64,000 nucleotides of DNA from Oidiodendron maius Zn (Eukaryota > Ascomycota > Leotiomycetes > Myxotrichaceae). The notes under the pieces are model-generated. The model was not told where the DNA came from. It saw only the letters and a program-made list of their open reading frames with translations, and made no database searches. How positions within the stretch are numbered: position 1 is the stretch's first letter; each line of letters opens with the position of its first letter. Made by a program: the position numbers and the translations under genes. Location: NCBI GenBank assembly GCA_000827325.1, contig KN832873.1, positions 1,936,245 through 2,000,244 on the forward strand, given 5' to 3'. Shown here one piece after another: positions 57,150 to 64,000 of the stretch.

Positions 57150-57766
57150 GGCATAATGATGGGATAGACTTTCCTTTCTTCCTTCCATAGGGTGGCATTG
57201 CGAGGGTGTCCTGTTACTGTGCTGCGATGATACCATTCCTGATTTTCTTGCCCTGATGAATTTTGTAACGCAGTTGGGCGGATACTGGTGGGTTAGCACG
57301 AGAGACATGAGCATAGTCGTCTAATAAACTTAATGAATGACTATAACTTTGGCCAGTAGTTCTAGGAAGTTGACGGAGGAAGCTTGAAAAGAAGACTAGG
57401 GGGACCTAGTTTCCATAAGTTCAAGCTTGCGCACGTTGCTATGAAGATGAGCAACTGAGAGGTGCCGACTTATTATTCGACACCTTGCTAAGATTTTTAC
57501 GTTTCCTCGATAGATGTTGTTACAAAGCAGGACATTAAGCAAAAAGTACTTTTCTCTTTCTCCTTCATGTTCCAGTGAAAAAATCACCACAATGTACTGT
57601 GCATCGAATAGATATTAGGGCCACCTCGCTTACGGCTCACTTAAAATACTCTCGCTTCAGCGAGAGTATCTGCACAAGTCCAAAATCACGACACAGATTT
57701 CAATTCAATTTATCTCTCATCCGGTACGTCAAAGAAAGAAAAAAAAAATTGCATCACGACACGTGA
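57150..57766. other. Intergenic region with a perfect hairpin
   Basis: About 600 bp, AT-rich, containing the 3' UTR of the CLIP gene. At 57646-57669 ATACTCTCGC and GCGAGAGTAT form a perfect 10-bp stem with loop TTCA. No gene seen. Confidence 0.55.
57646..57669. repeat. Perfect 10-bp inverted repeat with tetraloop
   Basis: ATACTCTCGC, loop TTCA, GCGAGAGTAT. About 100 bp beyond the 3' end of the minus-strand tRNA candidate and 500 bp after the CLIP gene. Could be a structured RNA or terminator; no family match recognised. Confidence 0.75.
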
Positions 57767-57878
57767 TACTCCAGGTGGGTGTCGAACCCACGACTTTCGC
57801 ATTTCTGAGAGAAAGATCATATTAATCGGTTGCCCGAAGAATATAAGAACGACACGCTAACCACTCTGCCAACAAAAT
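57767..57878 (-). tRNA. Probable intron-containing tRNA-Ile (anticodon UAU)
   Basis: Read on the minus strand: D-arm region TGGCAGAGTGGTTAGCGTG, then TCGTTCTTATA, whose loop gives anticodon TAT, an intron of about 37-40 nt, the 3' side of the anticodon stem TGCGA, a short variable region, then a perfect T-arm GTGGGTTCGACACCCAC and acceptor 3' strand CTGGAGT. Eukaryotic tRNA-Ile(UAU) genes normally carry an intron, and TCGTGCTTATAA of the yeast gene is similar. Problems: the acceptor 5' strand ATTTTGT pairs only through several G-U pairs and one mismatch, and the D-stem is weak. It may be a diverged or decayed copy, or my ends may be slightly off. Confidence 0.5.
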
Positions 57879-58107
57879 TAGCCTCTGATTTTAGATCATA
57901 GGCAGCGACGAATCACTTACGCGTCACTGGAGTTTGGCATGTTTGAAATGAAAAATCGCTTATTTCAATACTTACGACTGCCTTTATCTCCGGCCAGGGT
58001 TTTCCCGACTTCCACAGAATATAAATTTATCAGTCCTGCCTAGACCACCCTGCAATCACAACTTACAGCTGATATAGTGGGTTTGGTTTGTTGTCATCGC
58101 ACCAGAA

Positions 58108-59112
58108 ATGGCTACGCAAGACCCTTCATCCCGCAATGGCTCGGAAGACCAGGAGGAGGACTACATGAACATGGTCATTACCGAGCCAGACAAGCATAGA
58201 GAGAAGGAAACGTATACCCAGCGCCGTCTGCGCAAGGAACGCGAGTCTGAAGCTCGGGGACGAGTTAAGTCAAAGGCCGAGCGTGCGGCTGACGAGGCAG
58301 CAGCTCGAGAAGCTGCACTCTCGGCGTCCCTCTTCACGGATCCAGAGGCTGCAGCCAAGAATAAAGGCCTGGCCATGATGGCCAAGATGGGGTTCAAGCC
58401 CGGTGCGGCACTAGGGAGTGAGGGCAATACCTCGGCGATGACAGAGCCAATTGGAATCAGTATGAAGGATGACCGGGGCGGGGTGGGGTTGGATGCGGAG
58501 AAGAAGAGGAAATTCAGGGAGGCCGTCGAGAAGGAGGGGAAGAGGATTAAGGCGGAGGAGGGGGATTACAGGGAGAGGGTGAGGAGGGAGAGGGAGGAGG
58601 TTAGGCTAGATGGTATGGTTGGCGCTGCTATGAGGGTTGCGGAGCGCATGGATGCCGAGAGGGAAGAGCAGAGAGCGGTAGATGCTCTGGGGTGTGTTGA
58701 TGAGAGTGCGGAGGATCCTAAGAAGTCCGCGGTCTCGACGAAACCTCTCAAGTCGATTAATGTTCTCTGGAGAGGACTGGTGAGAAAGAGGGAGGAGAAG
58801 GAGAGAGATCAACGGATGCGTTATGATTTACAACAGAGCCTCTCGCGGCTTCCCACGTACGACGACACCAATGAGGATGCGGATGACAAGAGAGCCTTAG
58901 GCAAGGTGCCTACTCAGCATAGGTTTATAGAGGACATTGAAGAGGAAGATCCAGAGCTTGATGAGTTTAATGCATTGGATCCGGCTGAGCGACTGCAGAA
59001 GCTGGTGGAATACTTGAGGGAGGAGTACAATTACTGTTTCTGGTGCAAATTCAGCTACCCTGATAAGGAGATGGACGGCTGTCCGGGTCTCACTGAAGAA
59101 GACCACGACTGA
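58108..59112 (+). CDS. G-patch protein GPATCH11/CCDC75-like
   Basis: A single-exon gene of 334 residues. The G-patch lies at about residues 86-130 (NKGLAMMAKMGFKPGAALGS, GISMKDDRGGVGLD). It is flanked by charged coiled-coil sequence (REKETYTQRRLRKERESEAR; EEKERDQRMRYDLQQSL). The C-terminal block LREEYNYCFWCKFSYPDKEM, DGCPGLTEEDHD is the DUF4187 module of GPATCH11, with a CxxC pair. G-patch proteins commonly activate DEAH-box helicases in splicing or ribosome biogenesis; for this family the partner is not established from sequence. Confidence 0.88.
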   Translation: MATQDPSSRNGSEDQEEDYMNMVITEPDKHREKETYTQRRLRKERESEARGRVKSKAERAADEAAAREAALSASLFTDPEAAAKNKGLAMMAKMGFKPGAALGSEGNTSAMTEPIGISMKDDRGGVGLDAEKKRKFREAVEKEGKRIKAEEGDYRERVRREREEVRLDGMVGAAMRVAERMDAEREEQRAVDALGCVDESAEDPKKSAVSTKPLKSINVLWRGLVRKREEKERDQRMRYDLQQSLSRLPTYDDTNEDADDKRALGKVPTQHRFIEDIEEEDPELDEFNALDPAERLQKLVEYLREEYNYCFWCKFSYPDKEMDGCPGLTEEDHD

Positions 59113-59269
59113 TCAGTAAAGCGGTGCATTTCTAACTATAGATTCATGATACCCCTATGATACACGAGCGTGTTTCCCACCCGATGCTCCTTGAATGCTA
59201 ATTTACAATAAACTTTCGAACTCTACTGTTATAGGGTGGTGATATCTTCAATATAATACACACTGGCCA

Positions 59270-61973
59270 TTAGCCCTCTATCTGGTCAGCCCATGGATTG
59301 CAATTAGGCACGCCCATTTGCTCTGCTGTGAGCCTCGACATCTCACTCGCGCTGGGCGCTTCTAGTCCGCTCATCTTTGCCTGGTAGACATACCGTAGCA
59401 GATTTGACAATAAAAGCAGAGATTCCTCTAGTTTTGCTTCTTCTGACAATTCGTCAAACTTGATACCATGCTGCAACAACTCTTCAGCCCGTTGATCCTT
59501 GAACGCTGCTAAGACTTCTGTGACCTGAGCAATTCGGGCTTTGGTGGCTTTATTCAAGTCAAGTCGTCGGGGCCGCGATCCAGCTGCATTTCGGAGTCGA
59601 AAGCGAGTAAGCTGGAGTACAACTGTGCGAACTGTGCGCTCCGTAGGATACAGGTTGAACAGTTGCTGCAGAGCTCGCAGAGCAACTGCAGTTCCCACCT
59701 GATCCTCTGAAAGACTAAAGCATAGGATTATCTCGTCATATAGTTCCCGGTGCATCTTATCCCCCTTGTTGAGATCCGGTGCCCGCTTCACCATCTCAGC
59801 AAATAATGATCTGCACGTGGAGAACGTTCTGTGAGATCCTTTAGAGACGGGATCTGTTGCCTTTTTCATGAGATGCCAAAGAAACTCGAATGTCTCAAAA
59901 TCTGGAAGGACACCATACGTATCAACAAGAGAAAGGTAAGTGTCCCATGCCCATTGAGATTGGTGAGATTTGGTGTCTACCATAATCAATTGGTTCATAA
60001 ATATTGTATTCGGGGGAATCTGGGCCTTTTTGAGCGTACGGAAAAGATCCACAAGTTGGTCCTGTTTCTGTCGCCGTCTATACTGTTGTACCAAGATAGA
60101 AAAAGTTTCGATTGTTGCTCTTGGAGCCAGGAAGAGAGTCTTGTGACCCTCTCTCCCACTTACCGGTACCGCTCGAAGCGGGCTCTCGAGCTCAATCTGC
60201 ACGGCACGCTGCTGAACGAACTGGAGTCTCGCGGCTATCATCTTCCAAGCTAGATCCTCCGCTATGGTTTGGTCCCGCACCGTTCCAGTGCGGTACAGGG
60301 CACCCACGAGACCATTCATATGCTTAGCGTCAGGTTGTATACCCCGCTCAATCATGAAATCCATAACTTTCTTCGCAGCCTCGAGCTCGTCTTCTCCGAT
60401 GAGTTTCTTGATCCATTTACCGAAGAAAAACTTGTTGTTAAATTGAGGGGGAAGTTTGGCAAGAGTGCGAGAATCCGCCCAATTAATCTCAGCATTATCA
60501 ATCGCGACCATCTCTAAGCTATCACCAATGCCCGTGGCTCTTTGGTATAGCGCTTTTGAATCTTGTTCTGCAGCGGATTTATTTCCAGTAAGCATCATGT
60601 CCCTGAAAGCGCCCAGAGCCAAATCTGGCTGGTTGGCCGCTAAGAAGATAGAAGTGACTGCATCGTAGTCCGTCATATTCATTTGAGGGCCGAGTATAGC
60701 CCTCAAACGCATATATAGGGCCCAAGAAATATTATTTTCGGCCTCAGTGCGTAGAGTAAGACAGGCTTCAATAATATGCAGTAACATTCGAGAGTCGGTG
60801 ACATCATCCGTCACATTAAGAAGACGACTAGTTGTCTTCAGCGCCTGTTTGATTTGACCACTCTGGCATAACATTTGAATACCGAGTTTCAAGTAATCTC
60901 GATGGGCATTCTTATCCTTATTGAATGACTCTTCTGCATTTCCCCACATCTCGAGAGCATCTTTATGGCCTCTCTCTAGAAAACAGGCCTCCATATATAA
61001 GAGTTGCTGTGCTGGGTCAAGAGGCACACCAGCCTGGATCATATCTCCGCCCAGATAATTGATATGCGCCAGACGGTCGAGGTTTGCTCTCTGCTCATCT
61101 GAGAAGATCGTCCAAAGCGTGGTCCAAACTCCGAGAGGAATATCTGCCGGCTCTGATAAGAGCATATGTCGGCACAGCAGGTAGGCCTTCCATGCTTGTT
61201 TCTGAATATCTGGTACAAGCTTTTGGCCATCTTGTATCCTCTTTGAAGCTAGTCGAAGAGCAGTATTTAAGGACTGTAGACGCCGGCGAAATGCTATCGG
61301 GTAACTTGTTGGGTTAATGACCACAGACGTGGACAGGTTCAACGCAGGCGTCAGGTCGGAAGCAGCGCTAGTGCAAGGTCCTAGAGGCATCGTATCCGGT
61401 ATGGATTCCACTTGTGAGTCCTGGGTGGGTAGAAGCACGGCTATAACGACATTAACGAGAGATATCTCAAGTAGAGAGATTCCACATACCCTCCGCGCCA
61501 AAGTTCAACAGCCGGTTTCGAATATTAGTTCGCTCCTCTTTTGACAAGTGTTCCAAGTTGGAGGTAATTTCCATCTGAGCTTCCATCTCTTGTATAGTAG
61601 ACCTCATACTCTTCGGCATTTCAAACTGCTCCCGAAGGTCCTCCAGAGGGTTTTCTGGCTTCTCGACTTCTTCCGCAAACATGCCCTCGTCCTCCTCGAG
61701 AAGTCGAATCTTCTCTTCGACATCCTTTAGCATAGTAGCTACCTCTGGGTCATCAACTGCCTCTCTTCGCCGGCCATCGGGCGTTTGGTCAAAATATCTA
61801 ATAAGCGGTTCTTCCTTCTTGCCTTTCCGTGGTTTTGCATTCGAAGGTCCATTTGCAACACTTCGTGCGAGCCATGGGGTTGGTAGCCGTAGTGGTCTTC
61901 GTAGCCGTAATAAACATGATCTGCAGACGAAGCCACGGATGCTGGACGACACAAATGGCTGGGCGGGCGGCAT
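59270..61973 (-). CDS. Mitochondrial pentatricopeptide-repeat (PPR) protein
   Basis: Minus-strand exons 61490-61973 and 59270-61440 give 884 residues. The N-terminus FVCRSCLLRLRRPLRLPTPW is Arg-rich and lacks acids, a mitochondrial presequence. The rest is made of degenerate helix-turn-helix repeats (KKVMDFMIERGIQPDAKHMN; VDLFRTLKKAQIPPNTIFMN), the PPR pattern found in fungal organelle RNA-processing or translation factors such as Cya-5/Pet309-type proteins. Which mitochondrial transcript it serves cannot be told. The 49-nt intron joins FGAE to AVLLPTQDSQVES. The start is only 113 bp from that of ORC3. Confidence 0.82.
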
Positions 61974-62086
61974 AAGTGTTGATGTTCTGGTGTTTGTAGA
62001 ACTCGCCTCTGCGCCTAAACTTTTTCTCGGATATCGATAAACTCGCGTCTCCCCGAGCTACGCTCCAGACGAGTCAAACAGCCCAT
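61974..62086. promoter_or_regulatory. Compact divergent promoter PPR gene / ORC3
   Basis: Only 113 bp separate the two start codons, so both promoters and 5' UTRs must be compressed here or overlap the coding exons. Confidence 0.55.
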
Positions 62087-64000
62087 ATGTCAGTCAATGG
62101 GGATGCCAGCAGTGCTGCTGGCTTTGATGGCAGTGATCATCAAGTAGGACATAAAGGTTAATTGTTCGAACAACAGACTGACGTTCCACAGCCTGCCTAC
62201 ATATTCAGACCTGCCGACGACGCGCCTGAAAGGCCTCCAAAACGCCGAAAGGCTCAAAAAGCCGCCACAATAGGGCCAGCAGAGCATGCGCCAGCATCAT
62301 TCGACCCTTTATTAAATGGCCTGGAAAATGCTGCATGTATTAGCGTACGAGAGGAGCTATTCAAGAAGCACTGGGCAAAGACGGAAGAGAGCATCCAGGC
62401 AAGAGCTGAGAAGGCGAGATTGTTTCTGATACTGACCAAGAGTACAGTCCATTTTAGGGGAGTCGAATGAAGACACGCTTGTGAGCGTCACATCATTTAT
62501 ACATGATACACCGACGATACAGTATTGCAGTCTCTCCCTGCGCTTGAGCAAGAGCTAATATTTGTGGCAGGGGGAGGGTTCCAACTGCATTCATCGTTAC
62601 TGGTCCCAATATTGCGTCACAGGGTCTCCTCTTCCAGCAGCTATCAGAGCGGCTCAAAGCAGAAATTAGTGGACCAGTTATCACTCTTCGCTCAGGCGGT
62701 GCTTCGAATCTGAAAGCAGCCCTTAAACAGCTTATTCGAGATGCGACGAACCAGAGATGGACTGATGAAGTCGACGAGGTATCCTTTGACAAAGATGTAC
62801 GCTTCGCCTGTCTCTTTCCTATTGTGATAAGCTAACTGAATAGGGACGGAAACTTCTCAGCTATGATCTAGAAATTCTCCATAGCTATATCAAGTCTCGT
62901 GGCAGCAAGAAGGCAATTGTTGCGTTTCAAGATAGTGAGGCCTTCGATCCTAACCTACTAGGGGAACTCATTGCATTGTTCAGGTAAACTATGCTATTGG
63001 CTCCCTAGTTATAGCGTTTCTAACTTTACTAGCTCTTGGATGGGCCGGATCCCTTTCGTGCTCTTATTTGGCATTGCCACTTCAGTCGAGCTTTTCTACG
63101 AAAGGCTTTCGCGGTCAGCAAGCCGCTGCCTCTCCGGGATACAGTTTGACGTTGAGCAGACAAGTTCCATACTTGAGAATGTGTTTCTGAAAGTGGTTGC
63201 TGGCGCTAAGGCGCCACTTCGTCTAGGCCCAGGCCTTGTCGCAAGGCTTATGGAAAGACAAAACAACCACGTTCAGAGTATACAGGCTTTTATATCTTCG
63301 TTAAAAGTAAGGACCAACCAGCGGGACATGGCCGTATTAATGCATACTTACAATTTCAGTATGCTTACATGTGTCACTTCTTTGCCAACCCATTCAGCTT
63401 GCTTAACGATAATGAACGGGATCCGAAGTCTCTGCTAGCACTTCTTCAGCACGAGCACCTAGAGGCACTTCGAATTCTGCCGTCGTTTGCCAAATTAGTC
63501 GAGAGACTGCTCGAGGATCGCAACATCGCTCTTGCTCACAGGATACTAGAAGACGACGAAGTACTTCTGAATGAGGTCGAAAAGGCTCTCGATTCAAACT
63601 CTCAGAGAATCACAACTCTTTTACGGACACTGCATGTTTTATCGGTTGCAGTCAGCGGGCCTGTTGATAAGGTTGACCTCTACATCAAAGCATTCCGGGG
63701 CACCTTAAATGGCTCGGAGGTTGTAAGGGGCGTTCTGGATTCTGTCAAACGTATGACTCCTGATGCCCTGGTAGCATTCATCAAAGGGATAGTAGAGGCA
63801 ATAGAATACGGAAGCGCTGTCCTGGATCTTGAAGGCTGGCTCACTCCGGAGGACGAAACTTCCAGAGAGCTAGCAGATCTTCTAGCCGAAGTTACCTCTG
63901 TTGCAGAGAAATCTGCTGAGGCGAGGAAACCTGTTCGGAGTCAATATGCGATTCAAAATCAAGGTCTCCGAACTACTGTTGTTGCGCAAAAGGTTCAGCT
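62087..64000 (+). CDS. ORC3: Origin recognition complex subunit 3 (C-terminus beyond window)
   Basis: Exons 62087-62143, 62177-62398, 62448-62521, 62571-62796, 62844-62983, 63033-63306 and 63360 to the right edge. ORC3 is part of the six-subunit complex that marks replication origins. The fungal ORC3 pattern is visible: QPAYIFRPADDAPERPPKRR; VPTAFIVTGPNIASQGLLFQ (AAA-like core); YDLEILHSYIKSRGSKKAIV; SWMGRIPFVLLFGIATSVEL; HVQSIQAFISSLKYAYMCHF, FANPFSLLN. The first intron would be only 33 nt, which is suspiciously short, so the first exon is tentative. The second intron is of the GC-AG class (CAG then GCAAGA). Roughly 535 residues are in the window; the family has about 650-750. Confidence 0.9.

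Noticed and set aside
1-64000. CRISPR arrays, operons, biosynthetic cluster or prophage
   Set aside because: Intron-rich eukaryotic genes throughout, no spaced direct repeats of CRISPR type, no polyketide/peptide synthase or phage genes.

Overview
The window looks like a nuclear segment from a filamentous ascomycete (Pezizomycotina; a Leotiomycetes-like lineage is a guess). The evidence is short introns, mostly 45-70 nt with GTRNGT donors and CTAAC-type branch points, fungal-only families (Fungal_trans_2 regulator, fungal BTB protein, a cysteine-rich membrane protein, a small GPI-type cell-surface protein), and intron-interrupted housekeeping genes that all match single eukaryotic orthologues. 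About twenty protein genes are well supported. Exon borders were placed by eye from splice motifs and reading-frame continuity.

Layout: 1-4362 (-) ECM29, cut by the left edge; 4.4-6.6 kb gene-free; 6.7-9.05 kb (+) a Fungal_trans_2 regulator whose zinc cluster looks broken; 9.9-11.7 kb (+) UBA/UAS/UBX protein; 12.8-15.1 kb (+) GCK-III/Ste20-like kinase; 16.1-18.0 kb (+) UBA-like/BTB protein; 18.4-19.3 kb (-) FMP32/CCDC90 protein divergent from 19.7-21.4 kb (+) eIF2-gamma; 22.3-29.8 kb (+) clathrin heavy chain; 30.9-36.1 kb (+) pyruvate carboxylase; 37.6-39.0 kb (+) cysteine-rich single-pass membrane protein; 39.7-41.0 kb two tiny Ser-rich genes; 41.5-42.1 kb (-) RPL11 divergent from 42.4-43.3 kb (+) SmB; 43.7-44.4 kb (+) MPC1; 45.0-46.6 kb (-) four-TM protein; 46.7-50.3 kb no supportable gene; 50.3-50.7 kb (+) small GPI-type protein; 51.4-52.6 kb (+) TXNL1-like thioredoxin; 54.6-57.1 kb (+) CLIP-170-like protein; 57.8 kb (-) probable intron-containing tRNA-Ile(UAU); 58.1-59.1 kb (+) GPATCH11-like; 59.3-62.0 kb (-) PPR protein divergent from 62.1 kb (+) ORC3, cut by the right edge.

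The most interesting signal is a family of mobile-looking spliceosomal introns in two neighbouring housekeeping genes. A 1,365-nt intron of clathrin heavy chain holds an uninterrupted 401-codon ORF for a GIY-YIG nuclease with two C-terminal U1/JAZ-type C2H2 fingers (CxxC-x12-H-x5-H), the layout expected of a homing endonuclease but inside a nuclear spliceosomal intron. A 627-nt intron of the adjacent pyruvate carboxylase gene keeps only the zinc-finger tail of a related protein, plus a ~110-bp tandem duplication ending in splice-acceptor-like sequence. Two more clathrin introns (259 and 268 nt) share a common 5' module, and one carries a relic finger. Read together, these look like successive decay stages of one intron family, from a nuclease-bearing form to short non-coding introns.

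Other points: several genes are unusually intron-dense (pyruvate carboxylase has 8-, 12- and 21-nt exons; SmB a 9-nt exon), two GC-AG introns are visible, and proteasome/ubiquitin partners recur (ECM29, UBX protein, TXNL1-like).
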